Source: Pseudomonas sp. R5-89-07 (GTDB lineage: Bacteria; Pseudomonadota; Gammaproteobacteria; Pseudomonadales; Pseudomonadaceae). Taken from it: a DNA stretch of 64,000 nucleotides. The translations under genes and the position numbers were made by a program. The notes under the pieces are model-generated. The model worked only from the letters and a program-made list of their open reading frames with translations. It did not search any database and was not told where the DNA came from. The stretch spans positions 3,906,001-3,970,000 of the forward strand of contig NZ_CP027727.1 of NCBI RefSeq assembly GCF_003851685.1. The letters are read 5' to 3'. Each line of letters opens with the position of its first letter. The stretch's first letter is position 1. Shown here in pieces: positions 1 to 9,110 of the stretch.

Positions 1-621
1 GGCATGATCGGCATCGGTGAGCGGTTCGGCACGCCTCGCAGCAGGATCACGCGCATCGATCCAGCCAGGGCTGACCGCATTCACCCGCACTTCCGGGCCC
101 AGGCTCATCGCCAACGCATGGGTCAGTGCCAGCAGGCCGCCCTTGCTCGCCGCGTAGGCCTCGGTGTCCGGCTCCGATTGGCGGGCCCGGGTCGAGGCCA
201 GGTTGACGATAGCGCCACCATGGGCGCGCAGGTACGGCGCACAGTGCTTGGCCAGCAGCATCGGCCCACTGAGGTTTACCGCCAGCACGCGGTTCCAGTA
301 CGCCAGGTCGAGGCTTTCCAGGGTGATATTGCGCGGGTCGGCCACCGCCGCGTTGCATACCAACGCGTCCAGGCGCCCAAACTGCCCCAGCACCTCAGCG
401 ACACCTTGGGCCACCTGCTTCTCGTCGGCCACGTCCATGGTGATAAACCAGGCATTCTCGCCCAGCACCTTGGACACCACGGAGCCGCGCTCGCGATCCA
501 GATCGGTCAACACTACCTGCCAACCTTCGCTGATCAGCCACGCGGCGATCCCAAGGCCAATGCCCCGCGCCGCGCCGGTCACCAGCGCAACGCGCCCGTT
601 AGTGGCCGCTGCGGCTTCCAT
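1..621 (-). CDS. SDR-family oxidoreductase, 3' end outside window
   Basis: Short-chain dehydrogenase/reductase, an NAD(P)-dependent oxidoreductase of unknown substrate. The 207 visible residues show the Rossmann cofactor motif TGAARGIG at residues 15-22, the NAA motif near residue 90, and the catalytic Tyr156-x3-Lys160 pair (YAASK). The NAVSPGWI segment near residue 180 is typical of classical SDRs, which run about 250 residues, so roughly 45 residues are missing beyond base 1. The ATG at 621 lies 11 bp after the metZ stop, which suggests co-transcription with metZ. There is no clear Shine-Dalgarno sequence. The family is certain; the substrate cannot be inferred. Confidence 0.85.
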   Translation of the reverse strand, partial: MEAAAATNGRVALVTGAARGIGLGIAAWLISEGWQVVLTDLDRERGSVVSKVLGENAWFITMDVADEKQVAQGVAEVLGQFGRLDALVCNAAVADPRNITLESLDLAYWNRVLAVNLSGPMLLAKHCAPYLRAHGGAIVNLASTRARQSEPDTEAYAASKGGLLALTHALAMSLGPEVRVNAVSPGWIDARDPAARRAEPLTDADHA

Positions 622-632
622 GGACCACTCGA

Positions 633-1844
633 TCACAAGGCCGCCAGCCCGCGGGCCAGGTCGGCTTGCAAGTCCGTCACATCTTCCAGACCGACCGCGA
701 CGCGAATCAGGCTGTCACGGATGCCGGCGGCTTCACGCTCCTGCGGCGCCAGGCGCCCATGGGAGGTGGTGCTCGGGTGCGTGATGGTGGTCTTGCTGTC
801 ACCCAGGTTGGCGGTGATCGAGATCAGGCGCGTGGCATCGATAAAGCGCCAGGCGCCCTCTTTCCCGCCCTTCACTTCAAAACTCACCACCGCGCCGAAC
901 CCGCGCTGCTGGCGCTGGGCCAATGCGTGCTGGGGATGGCTCTTGAGGCCGGCGTAATGCACTTTCTCGATCCCGTCCTGCTGCTCCAGCCACTCGGCCA
1001 GCGCCTGGGCGTTGGCGCAGTGGGCTTTCATGCGCAGGCCGAGGGTTTCCAGGCCCTTGAGGAAGATCCAGGCGTTGAACGGGCTCAGGGTCGGGCCGGC
1101 GGTGCGCAAGAAGCCCACCACTTCCTTCATCTGCTCGCTGCGCCCGGCAACAACACCGCCCATGCACCGGCCCTGGCCGTCGATGAACTTGGTGGCCGAG
1201 TGCACCACGATGTCCGCGCCCAACTTGAGCGGCTGTTGCAGGGCCGGGGTGCAGAAGCAGTTATCGACGACCAGCATCGCGCCCTTGGCATGCGCCACTT
1301 CGGCCAGCGCGGCGATATCCACCAGTTCAGCCAGCGGGTTGGACGGCGACTCAACGAACAGCAGCTTGGTATTGGCCTTGATCGCCGCCTCCCAACCGGA
1401 CAAATCCGCCAGGGGCACGTAGTCCACTTCAATACCGAAGCGCTTGAAGTACTTTTCGAACAGGCTGATGGTCGAACCGAACACGCTGCGCGATACCAGC
1501 ACGTGGTCGCCAGCGCTGCACAAGCTCATCACCACTGCCAGGATCGCGGCCATGCCGGTCGCCGTGGCGACCGCCTGCTCAGCCCCCTCCAGGGCGGCGA
1601 TACGCTCTTCGAACGCACGCACGGTCGGGTTGGTATAGCGCGAGTAGACGTTGCCCGGCACCTCACCGGCAAAGCGCGCTGCCGCATCGGCAGCCGTGCG
1701 GAACACATAACTGGAGGTGAAGAACATCGGGTCACCGTGCTCCCCTTCCGGGGTACGGTGCTGGCCGGCGCGCACAGCCAGGGTATCGAAAGCTACGCCA
1801 TCGAGGTCGCTGTCCAAACGACCGGCATCCCATTCCTGACTCAT
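633..1844 (-). CDS. metZ: O-succinylhomoserine sulfhydrylase MetZ
   Basis: PLP enzyme of the Cys/Met metabolism family (403 residues, full length). It converts O-succinylhomoserine and sulfide to homocysteine in direct-sulfurylation methionine synthesis. The PLP lysine is Lys219 in [11 protein letters not shown], and the preceding VVDNCFCTP segment (192-200) is typical of the family. It follows purF, as usual in Pseudomonas, but a terminator-like hairpin separates them, so metZ may have its own promoter. MetB/MetC-type enzymes share the fold; the neighbourhood and sequence style favour MetZ. Confidence 0.93.
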   Translation of the reverse strand: MSQEWDAGRLDSDLDGVAFDTLAVRAGQHRTPEGEHGDPMFFTSSYVFRTAADAAARFAGEVPGNVYSRYTNPTVRAFEERIAALEGAEQAVATATGMAAILAVVMSLCSAGDHVLVSRSVFGSTISLFEKYFKRFGIEVDYVPLADLSGWEAAIKANTKLLFVESPSNPLAELVDIAALAEVAHAKGAMLVVDNCFCTPALQQPLKLGADIVVHSATKFIDGQGRCMGGVVAGRSEQMKEVVGFLRTAGPTLSPFNAWIFLKGLETLGLRMKAHCANAQALAEWLEQQDGIEKVHYAGLKSHPQHALAQRQQRGFGAVVSFEVKGGKEGAWRFIDATRLISITANLGDSKTTITHPSTTSHGRLAPQEREAAGIRDSLIRVAVGLEDVTDLQADLARGLAAL

Positions 1845-1881
1845 GCTGCGACTCCTTACTCGAATTCTTTATTTAAGATAC

Positions 1882-1904
1882 AAAACCGGCCCCTCAGGGC
1901 CGGT
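1882..1904 (-). terminator. Rho-independent terminator after purF
   Basis: Read leftward, a CCGGCCC / GGGCCGG stem with a four-base loop is followed by a short T-rich stretch. It lies 7 bp past the purF stop and ahead of metZ, so it probably ends or attenuates purF transcripts. Confidence 0.65.
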
Positions 1905-1910
1905 GTTTAC

Positions 1911-3416
1911 TCAGTTGTTGTACAGATCGATGATCGCGCTGACCGCCTGGGTCTTGATCTTCGACGAGTCGTTGCGCGCCTGCTCGATCTTGTTCAGGTA
2001 GGCCTCATCAACGTCCCCGGTCACGTACTTGCCATCAAACACGGCGCAATCGAACTCGTCGATCTTGATCTTGCCGCCGCCGACCGCTTCGATCAAGTCC
2101 GGCAAGTCCTGGTAGATCAACCAGTCGGCACCGATCAGGTCGGCCACGTCCTGGGTAGAACGATTGTGGGCGATCAGTTCGTGGGCGCTTGGCATGTCGA
2201 TACCATACACGTTCGGGTAGCGCACGGCAGGCGCAGCGGAACAGAAGTACACGTTCTTCGCACCGGCTTCACGGGCCATCTGGATGATCTGCTTGCACGT
2301 GGTGCCACGTACGATGGAGTCATCCACCAGCATCACGTTCTTGCCACGGAATTCCAGCTCGATGGCGTTGAGCTTCTGGCGCACCGACTTCTTGCGTGCA
2401 GCCTGGCCGGGCATGATGAAGGTACGGCCGATATAGCGGTTCTTGACGAAGCCTTCGCGGAACTTGACGCCCAGATGGTTGGCCAGCTCCAGCGCAGCGG
2501 TACGGCTGGTGTCCGGAATAGGGATGACCACGTCGATGTCGTGCTCGGGACGCTCGCGCAGGATCTTCTCGGCAAGCTTCTCACCCATGCGCAGGCGTGC
2601 CTTGTACACCGAAACGCCGTCGATGATCGAATCCGGACGCGCCAGGTAGACGTGTTCGAAGATGCAGGGCGTGAGTTTCGGCGCAACGGCGCACTGGCGG
2701 GTGTGCAGCTTGCCGTCTTCGGTGATGTAGACCGCTTCGCCCGGTGCCAGGTCGCGAATCAGGGTGAAACCCAGCACATCCAGGGACACGCTTTCGGAGG
2801 CGATCATGTACTCGACGCCTTCGTCGGTGTGACGCTGGCCGAACACGATCGGGCGGATGCCGTGGGGGTCGCGGAAACCGACGATGCCGTAACCGGTGAT
2901 CATCGCCACGACCGCGTAGCCACCCACGCAACGGTTATGCACGTCGATCACGGCGGCAAACACGTCTTCTTCGGTCGGCTGCAGCTTGCCGCGCTGGGCC
3001 AGCTCATGGGCGAACACGTTGAGCAGCACTTCCGAATCGGAACTGGTGTTGACGTGGCGCAGGTCGGATTCGTAAATCTCCTTGGCCAGCTGTTCAACGT
3101 TGGTCAGGTTGCCGTTGTGCGCCAAAGTAATGCCGTAAGGCGAGTTGACGTAGAACGGCTGAGCTTCGGCCGATGTGGAGCTACCGGCGGTCGGGTAGCG
3201 CACATGGCCAATGCCCATGTGCCCGACCAGGCGCTGCATGTGACGCTGGTGGAACACGTCACGCACCAGGCCATTGTCCTTGCGCAGGAATAACCGGCCG
3301 TCGTGGCTGGTCACAATACCGGCAGCGTCCTGGCCGCGGTGCTGGAGGACGGTTAGCGCGTCATACAGCGCCTGATTCACGTTCGACTTACCGACGATAC
3401 CGACGATGCCACACAT
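1911..3416 (-). CDS. purF: Amidophosphoribosyltransferase PurF
   Basis: First committed enzyme of purine synthesis: PRPP plus glutamine gives 5-phosphoribosylamine. The protein has 501 residues. I chose the ATG at 3416 rather than a TTG three codons earlier because the N-terminal nucleophile Cys must follow the initiator Met (MCGIVGIVG). The N-terminal glutaminase domain is followed by a type I phosphoribosyltransferase domain whose PRPP loop reads [13 protein letters not shown] near residue 350. It lies downstream of cvpA with a 40-bp gap, the conserved cvpA-purF pairing of gammaproteobacteria. Confidence 0.97.
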   Translation of the reverse strand: MCGIVGIVGKSNVNQALYDALTVLQHRGQDAAGIVTSHDGRLFLRKDNGLVRDVFHQRHMQRLVGHMGIGHVRYPTAGSSTSAEAQPFYVNSPYGITLAHNGNLTNVEQLAKEIYESDLRHVNTSSDSEVLLNVFAHELAQRGKLQPTEEDVFAAVIDVHNRCVGGYAVVAMITGYGIVGFRDPHGIRPIVFGQRHTDEGVEYMIASESVSLDVLGFTLIRDLAPGEAVYITEDGKLHTRQCAVAPKLTPCIFEHVYLARPDSIIDGVSVYKARLRMGEKLAEKILRERPEHDIDVVIPIPDTSRTAALELANHLGVKFREGFVKNRYIGRTFIMPGQAARKKSVRQKLNAIELEFRGKNVMLVDDSIVRGTTCKQIIQMAREAGAKNVYFCSAAPAVRYPNVYGIDMPSAHELIAHNRSTQDVADLIGADWLIYQDLPDLIEAVGGGKIKIDEFDCAVFDGKYVTGDVDEAYLNKIEQARNDSSKIKTQAVSAIIDLYNN

Positions 3417-3456
3417 GCGACGCAACCCCTACTTAATGGATCTTGACTGAACACTC

Positions 3457-4014
3457 TTACTGAGGCGTTTTGGCCGGCAAGAGGTGTTCCTTGAACGGAA
3501 GATCAGCGGGTACGCTGATTCCGCTGGCCAGCCACTGACTGCTCCACCCCAATATGAGGTTCTTGGACCAGTCTGCAACCAATAGAAATTTTGGCACGAG
3601 TACCGACTCCTGCCACCACGAATCCTGCTGTACCGGCCCCAGGCTCAACAGCCCGACCGCCACGACCACCAGCAACGCGCCACGCGCGGCGCCGAAGGCC
3701 ATGCCGAGAAATCGATCGGTCCCGGACAGGCCGGTGACACGTATCAACTCGCCGATAAGATAATTGACCATTGCCCCCACCAGCAGCGTGGCGATGAACA
3801 TGATGGCGCAGCCCGCGATGACGCGAGCCGAAGGTGTCTCTATGTAACCGGCCAGGTAGACCGACAGTGAACCACCGAACATCCAGGCTACGACTCCTGC
3901 GATGATCCAGGTCAGCAACGACAGTGCTTCTTTTACGAAGCCGCGGCTCAGACTGATCAAAGCGGAGATGGCGACGATTGCAACGATCGCCCAATCAACC
4001 CAGGTAAATGGCAC
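3457..4014 (-). CDS. cvpA: CvpA family membrane protein
   Basis: Inner-membrane protein of the colicin V production family (185 residues). Four hydrophobic segments are visible at about residues 5-25, 30-55, 65-88 and 105-125, with the conserved SLSRGFVKEAL and DRFLGMAFGAARG segments between them. The start is GTG at 4014. It lies just upstream of purF, as usual. In E. coli CvpA is needed for colicin V export and contributes to envelope stress tolerance; the role here is inferred by family only. Confidence 0.93.
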   Translation of the reverse strand: MPFTWVDWAIVAIVAISALISLSRGFVKEALSLLTWIIAGVVAWMFGGSLSVYLAGYIETPSARVIAGCAIMFIATLLVGAMVNYLIGELIRVTGLSGTDRFLGMAFGAARGALLVVVAVGLLSLGPVQQDSWWQESVLVPKFLLVADWSKNLILGWSSQWLASGISVPADLPFKEHLLPAKTPQ

Positions 4015-4148
4015 AGTGCAGCCTACGTACGGATAAGGCGGCGCATTTTAGCAGAGCGCCGGGCTATCGGTAAGCAGTGATTGCGGGTGCTCTGCAAATC
4101 AATAGATGGGGCGGTGTGAACGCTATTTCAAGACCGCTGAAAACCAAT

Positions 4149-4238
4149 GTGGGAGGGGGCTTGCCCCCGATGGCGGTGTGACAGTCAACAGATGTAATTG
4201 GCTGACCCACCGCTATCGGGGGCAAGCCCCCTCCCACA
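4149..4238. repeat. REP doublet (inverted pair)
   Basis: Two head-to-head copies of the element TGTGGGAGGGGGCTTGCCCC sit about 45 bp apart as an inverted pair, between the 3' end of dedD and the 5' end of cvpA. The same core recurs at five other places in the window. This is a REP/REPIN-type intergenic repeat. Confidence 0.85.
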
Positions 4239-4261
4239 TTTAGACCGGTTGCCAGCTTGAG

Positions 4262-4921
4262 TCAGCCGCGCTCAGGCTGGAAACGGGTAACGAACCCCTT
4301 GAGGTTCTGCTGGCGGTCCAGCAAGTCCCGCAGGCGGTCGGCTTCGGCGCGCTCGATCAGCGGCCCGATAAACACTCGGTTCTTGCCATCGGCACTGCGG
4401 ATGTAAGCGTTGTAGCCCTGGGCACGCAGTTTTTTCTGCAGGGCGTCGGCGCCTTCGCGGTTGCCCAGGCTGGCCACTTGAATCGACCAACTGATCGGCA
4501 AGCCATTCGGGTCGATGCGGCTCTGACCTACGTCCGGCTTGCCTGGCGCGGCAGGCTGTGGCGCCACCGGCTTAGGCGCAGGCGCTGGCGCCACTGGCTT
4601 GGCGGCAACAGCCGGCGCGGGGGTCGGCTTGACCACCGGCACGCTTGGCTGCACCGGCATGGACGGTTCCTGTTGCGCAGCGACCTCCTCATCGGTCGGC
4701 ACAGGCTCTTCTTCAGGCAGAGCCTGGGGCTCAGGCACCACCACCGGCTCAACCTGAACCTGGGGAACCACCGGTGCCTGCGGCGCAGCGGGCGCTTCAA
4801 CCACCACCTGACGCTGCTCGTCCTGACGGGAAAACAGCATCGGCAGGAAAATCACCGCCAATGCCACCAACACCAGGGCTCCCACCATTCGCTGCTTGTA
4901 TGCGCTATCCAGTAATGCCAT
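4262..4921 (-). CDS. dedD: DedD-like SPOR-domain protein
   Basis: Single-pass inner-membrane protein of 219 residues. One membrane helix lies at about residues 10-30 (MVGALVLVALAVIF), followed by a long Pro/Ala/Val-rich periplasmic linker to about residue 135 and a C-terminal SPOR domain (about 140-215) that would bind denuded septal peptidoglycan. The start [11 protein letters not shown] at 4921 fits the family, although the frame stays open further upstream. It overlaps the folC stop by 17 bp. A role at the division septum follows from the SPOR domain and DedD homology. Confidence 0.9.
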   Translation of the reverse strand: MALLDSAYKQRMVGALVLVALAVIFLPMLFSRQDEQRQVVVEAPAAPQAPVVPQVQVEPVVVPEPQALPEEEPVPTDEEVAAQQEPSMPVQPSVPVVKPTPAPAVAAKPVAPAPAPKPVAPQPAAPGKPDVGQSRIDPNGLPISWSIQVASLGNREGADALQKKLRAQGYNAYIRSADGKNRVFIGPLIERAEADRLRDLLDRQQNLKGFVTRFQPERG

Positions 4922-6212
4922 GTGCAGCTTCCTCCGTGGAGCGCCGGGCCAGCCATTCGAGCGCCTCGGCAACACAATAAAATGATCCGAACAACAGAAT
5001 CTCGTCCTCGGCCTTCGCCACCGCACACTGCGCCTCAAGGGCCGCGGTAACGCTTGTATACGACGTCACCGGCGCACCAAGGTTCTGCAAGGCAGTTTCC
5101 AGCTCAGCCGCAGGACGGCTACGCGGCGTGTCCAGCGGTGCAACCGCCCAGGACTGCACGCTGCCCAGCAGCGGCGCAACCACGCCGTCCAGATCCTTGT
5201 CGGCCAGCAAGCCGAACACCGCCAGGCGGCGACCAGACAGCGGCGTTCGCGCCAAGCGCTGCGCCAGGTATTGAGCGGCATGCGGGTTATGACCGACATC
5301 CAGCAGCAGGTTGAGACGCTTGCCCTGCCACTCGACAGCACGCCGATCCAGGCGCCCCACTACCCGCGTTGCCAACAGGGTTGCGGCGATTTGCACGGCA
5401 TCCCACGGCAGATCCAGCAACAGATAGGCTTGCAGCGCGAGCGCGGCATTTTCCATCGGCAAGTTCAGCAGCGGCAAATCGCGCAACGCTACTGGTTGGC
5501 CGCGAGCATCACGCCCGGACCACTGCCAATATTGGTCGCCAATCTCGAGGTTGAATTCGCGCCCGCGCAGGAAGAACGGGCAATCCAGCTCGCGCACCTT
5601 GTCCAGCAAGGGTTGCGGCGGGTCGAGGTCACCGCACAGGGCAGGCTTGCCCTGGCGGAAGATGCCGGCCTTTTCGTAAGCCACGGATTCGCGGGTGTTG
5701 CCCAGGTAATCGGCATGGTCGACACCGATGCTGGTGACCAATGCCAGGTCGGCATCCACCACGTTGACCGTGTCCAGGCGCCCGCCCAGGCCCACTTCCA
5801 ACACAACGACATCAAGTTGCGCACGCTCGAACAGCCACAACGCTGCCAGCGTGCCCATCTCGAAATAGGTCAGGGAAGTCTCGCCACGCCCTGCATCGAG
5901 GGCAGCGAAGGCTTCGCAGAGCTGCGCGTCGGTGGCTTCGACGCCATTGAGCTGCACCCGCTCGTTGTAGCGCAGCAGGTGTGGCGAGCTGTACAGACCG
6001 ACGTTGAGCCCCTGGGCTTGCAGCAGCGCCGCGACAAAGGCACAGGTGGAGCCCTTGCCGTTGGTGCCGGTAACCGTGATCACACGCGGTGCCGGCCGCC
6101 CCAACCCAAGGCGGGCCGCTACCTGCTGCGAGCGCTCCAGGCCCATGTCGATGGCGGACGGATGCAACTGCTCAAGGTAGGCGAGCCATTCGCCCAGGGT
6201 ACGTTGGGTCAT
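4905..6212 (-). CDS. folC: Dihydrofolate/folylpolyglutamate synthase FolC
   Basis: Bifunctional Mur-ligase-like enzyme that adds glutamate to dihydropteroate and to reduced folates. The 435 residues are the normal length. The ATP-binding loop TGTNGKGST lies near residue 48, and the DVGHNPHAA motif of the C-terminal domain is intact. Its ATG overlaps the accD stop by four bases, so the two are translationally coupled; the accD-folC-dedD-cvpA-purF order is conserved in gammaproteobacteria. Confidence 0.96.
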   Translation of the reverse strand: MTQRTLGEWLAYLEQLHPSAIDMGLERSQQVAARLGLGRPAPRVITVTGTNGKGSTCAFVAALLQAQGLNVGLYSSPHLLRYNERVQLNGVEATDAQLCEAFAALDAGRGETSLTYFEMGTLAALWLFERAQLDVVVLEVGLGGRLDTVNVVDADLALVTSIGVDHADYLGNTRESVAYEKAGIFRQGKPALCGDLDPPQPLLDKVRELDCPFFLRGREFNLEIGDQYWQWSGRDARGQPVALRDLPLLNLPMENAALALQAYLLLDLPWDAVQIAATLLATRVVGRLDRRAVEWQGKRLNLLLDVGHNPHAAQYLAQRLARTPLSGRRLAVFGLLADKDLDGVVAPLLGSVQSWAVAPLDTPRSRPAAELETALQNLGAPVTSYTSVTAALEAQCAVAKAEDEILLFGSFYCVAEALEWLARRSTEEAAHGITG

Positions 6213-7129
6213 AGGTTTGCTGGCACCGGCGGCACGACGATCGGTTCGACTTTAGGCGCGACGTAGACTGGCGTCGGCAGGCCCATCATTTGCGCCAGCA
6301 GGTTACCCAGGCGTGGACGCAGCTCACCGCGCGGGATGATCAGGTCGATGGCGCCGTGCTCCAGCAGGAACTCGCTGCGCTGGAAACCTTCCGGCAGTTT
6401 TTCACGCACGGTCTGCTCGATGACGCGCGGACCGGCAAAGCCGATCAGCGCTTTTGGCTCGCCGACGATCACGTCGCCCAGCATCGCCAGGCTGGCGGAA
6501 ACGCCGCCGTAGACCGGGTCGGTCAGCACCGAGATGAACGGAACGCCTTCTTCGCGCAGACGCGCCAATACCGCCGAGGTCTTGGCCATTTGCATCAGGG
6601 AAATCAGCGCTTCCTGCATCCGCGCGCCACCCGAGGCGGCGAAGCAGATCATTGGGCAGCGGTTTTCCAGGGCGTAGTTGGCGGCGCGCACAAAACGCTC
6701 GCCGACGATAGCACCCATGGAGCCGCCCATGAAGGAGAACTCGAACGCCGAAACCACCACCGGCATGCCCAGCAGCTTGCCGCTGACGGAGACCAGCGCG
6801 TCTTTTTCGCCGGTCTGCTTCTGCGCGCCGACCAGACGGTCCTTGTACTTCTTGCTGTCGCGGAACTTGAGACGGTCGACCGGCTCCAGGTCAGCGCCCA
6901 GCTCGTTACGGCCGTCGGCGTCGAGGAAGATGTCGATACGGGCGCGTGCGCCAATACGCATGTGGTGGTTGCACTTGGGGCAAACGTCCAGGGTCTTTTC
7001 CAGCTCCGGGCGGTACAGCACCGCGTCGCAGGATGGGCACTTGTGCCACAGACCTTCAGGAACCGAGCTTTTCTTCACCTCGGAACGCATGATCGAAGGG
7101 ATCAGTTTGTCTACTAACCAGTTGCTCAT
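6209..7129 (-). CDS. accD: Acetyl-CoA carboxylase carboxyltransferase subunit beta
   Basis: Beta subunit of the carboxyltransferase of acetyl-CoA carboxylase; it makes malonyl-CoA together with AccA. It has 306 residues. A four-cysteine zinc ribbon (CPSC...CPKC) lies at about residues 31-55, followed by the crotonase-like carboxyltransferase domain with [12 protein letters not shown]. The start MSNWLVDKL at 7129 is preceded by a GGAG ribosome site. The 245 bp upstream to trpF hold no gene I can see. Confidence 0.96.
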   Translation of the reverse strand: MSNWLVDKLIPSIMRSEVKKSSVPEGLWHKCPSCDAVLYRPELEKTLDVCPKCNHHMRIGARARIDIFLDADGRNELGADLEPVDRLKFRDSKKYKDRLVGAQKQTGEKDALVSVSGKLLGMPVVVSAFEFSFMGGSMGAIVGERFVRAANYALENRCPMICFAASGGARMQEALISLMQMAKTSAVLARLREEGVPFISVLTDPVYGGVSASLAMLGDVIVGEPKALIGFAGPRVIEQTVREKLPEGFQRSEFLLEHGAIDLIIPRGELRPRLGNLLAQMMGLPTPVYVAPKVEPIVVPPVPANL

Positions 7130-7374
7130 GCTTTCTTTCTCCAGTACCGGTGGCTTGAACACAGCCCCGCGTATGCCCTTGAGCTAAATTCATATGTGGC
7201 GATGACGCCGGGGGGACGGGGTCAGACGTTCGACCAGCCATTTCCCACCTGCATCCTCAGCCTTCCAGACAACCTGCCAGCGCAGGGTTGCCACTTCATT
7301 TCCGGGCCTCCCGCAGGCGGCGCCGGTGCTGTTTTACACAGTGGTAGTTATGGACGGCGGCAGACTGCCAGCCG

Positions 7375-8007
7375 TCACATCGCACCGCTGCTGTTGCGCA
7401 CGGCCTGCACGAATGCGCGAATCTTGTCGTGATCCTTGATGCCCCTGCCCTGCTCCACCCCGCCGCTGACATCCACGGCATATGGCCGGACCTGCTCGAT
7501 GGCCGCGCCGACATTCAACGGGGTGAGCCCACCGGCCAGGATAACCGGCTTGCTCAGGCCCTGCGGAATCAGCGACCAGTCGAACGCCTCTCCCGTGCCG
7601 CCGGGAACGCCTTCGACGTAGGTGTCCAGCAGAATCCCGCGGGCGCCAGCGTAGGCGGCACAGGCTGCGGCGATATCGTCTCCGGCCTTGACGCGCAGCG
7701 CCTTGATATAGGGGCGCTGATAGCTTTCGCACTCGTCCGGGGTTTCGTCGCCATGAAACTGCAGCATGTCCAGCGGCACGGCATCCAGGGTTTCATTGAG
7801 TTCGCAACGGCTGGCGTTGACGAACAAGCCCACGGTGGTCACGAACGGCGGCAGCGCGGCGATGATCGCCCGTGCCTCCAACACATTCACCGCCCGCGGG
7901 CTCCTGGCATAAAACACCAGGCCAATGGCATCCGCCCCCGCCTCGACCGCCGCCAACGCGTCTGCGATGCGGGTAATCCCGCAAATCTTGCTGCGAACGG
8001 CTGACAT
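7375..8007 (-). CDS. trpF: Phosphoribosylanthranilate isomerase TrpF
   Basis: Third step of tryptophan synthesis, an Amadori rearrangement in a TIM barrel. The 210 residues include the start motif KICGITR with the catalytic Cys, and [19 protein letters not shown] near residue 140. It sits between truA and accD, the usual Pseudomonas position, away from the other trp genes. Confidence 0.95.
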   Translation of the reverse strand: MSAVRSKICGITRIADALAAVEAGADAIGLVFYARSPRAVNVLEARAIIAALPPFVTTVGLFVNASRCELNETLDAVPLDMLQFHGDETPDECESYQRPYIKALRVKAGDDIAAACAAYAGARGILLDTYVEGVPGGTGEAFDWSLIPQGLSKPVILAGGLTPLNVGAAIEQVRPYAVDVSGGVEQGRGIKDHDKIRAFVQAVRNSSGAM

Positions 8008-8071
8008 ATCGTAGAAACCTCAGGGATTGAACCGAGAAAGCCCCGGATGGTAACAAAAGCTTTTACAGGCG

Positions 8072-8926
8072 TCAGCCGCCAAGTTCACTGAAACCGGTGA
8101 GGAAGTGTGGCCCGATAAAACGCTCCGGCAACTCGAACTCGTCGCGGTACTCGACATCCACCAGATACAGGCCGAACGGATGCGCCGTGACCCCACCAGT
8201 ACGGCGAATGCGGCTTTGCAGCACTTCCCTGGCCCATTCCACCGGACGTTCGCCGGTACCAATGGTCATCAGCACGCCCGCAATGTTGCGCACCATATGA
8301 TGCAAGAACGCCCCGGCACGGATATCCAGCACAATCATCTTGCCATGACGGGTCACGCGCAGATGATGGACTTCCTTGATCGGCGACTTGGCCTGGCATT
8401 GGCCGGCACGGAATGCGCTGAAATCATGCACACCCACCAGATGCTGCGCGGCCTCGGCCATGCGCTCGGCATCCAGCGGGCGGTGGTTCCAGGTAATTTC
8501 CTGGTTAAGGTGCGCCGGGCGGATCTGGTCGTTGTAGATCACGTAGCGGTAGCGCCGGGCGATGGCCTTGAAGCGCGCATGAAAGTGCGCCGGCATGACC
8601 TTGGCCCAGGTGACGCTGACGTCATGGGGCAGATTGATATTGGCGCCCATCACCCACGCCTTCATCGAGCGTTCGGCCTGGGTGTCGAAATGCACCACTT
8701 GGCCGCAGGCATGCACGCCGGCGTCGGTACGCCCGGCACACATCAGCGACACTGGCGAGTCAGCGACTTTCGACAAAGCGTTTTCCAGGGTTTCCTGCAC
8801 CGTCAGTACGCCGGAGGCCTGGCGCTGCCAGCCGCGGTAGCGCGAGCCTTTGTATTCCACGCCAAGGGCGATGCGGTAAAAGCCTGCGGCCGCCATTTCG
8901 GCAGCCGCGTTATCTATATTTGCCAA
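8072..8926 (-). CDS. truA: tRNA pseudouridine(38-40) synthase TruA
   Basis: Modifies uridines 38-40 in the anticodon stem-loop. The catalytic Asp lies in CAGRTDAGVHA, and the C-terminal FLHHMVRNI motif is intact. The start is uncertain: I prefer the TTG at 8926 (giving LANIDNAAAE) because relatives have a similar N-terminal tail; an ATG at 8896 would begin MAAAGFYRI. Neither has a convincing ribosome site. The downstream spacing of 64 bp to trpF suggests one transcript. Confidence 0.94.
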   Translation of the reverse strand: MANIDNAAAEMAAAGFYRIALGVEYKGSRYRGWQRQASGVLTVQETLENALSKVADSPVSLMCAGRTDAGVHACGQVVHFDTQAERSMKAWVMGANINLPHDVSVTWAKVMPAHFHARFKAIARRYRYVIYNDQIRPAHLNQEITWNHRPLDAERMAEAAQHLVGVHDFSAFRAGQCQAKSPIKEVHHLRVTRHGKMIVLDIRAGAFLHHMVRNIAGVLMTIGTGERPVEWAREVLQSRIRRTGGVTAHPFGLYLVDVEYRDEFELPERFIGPHFLTGFSELGG

Positions 8927-9059
8927 GAACTGAGAGCCTGATGAGTTGCGCAAAGGCGGGCATTATGCAGGTTTGCGGCAAAGCTGGCTTGCCTGAGATA
9001 ACATCCGGCCGATTTTACTGGAAGACCACGCCGCCCGCATCACGGCCAAGCCCGCCCCC

Positions 9060-9091
9060 CCACAAAAGCAAACGGCGACCCGAAGGTCGCC
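9060..9091 (-). terminator. Terminator after fimV
   Basis: Read leftward, a seven-pair GGCGACC / GGTCGCC stem closed by a four-base loop is followed by a T-rich run, 20 bp past the fimV stop. It separates fimV from truA. Confidence 0.75.
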
Positions 9092-9110
9092 GCATTGTTC
9101 ATTGCCTGGC

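Noticed and set aside
666..3293. 875-codon rightward open frame opposite metZ and purF
   Set aside because: It is a shadow of high-GC codon bias; the leftward frames encode full, recognisable enzymes with conserved active sites.
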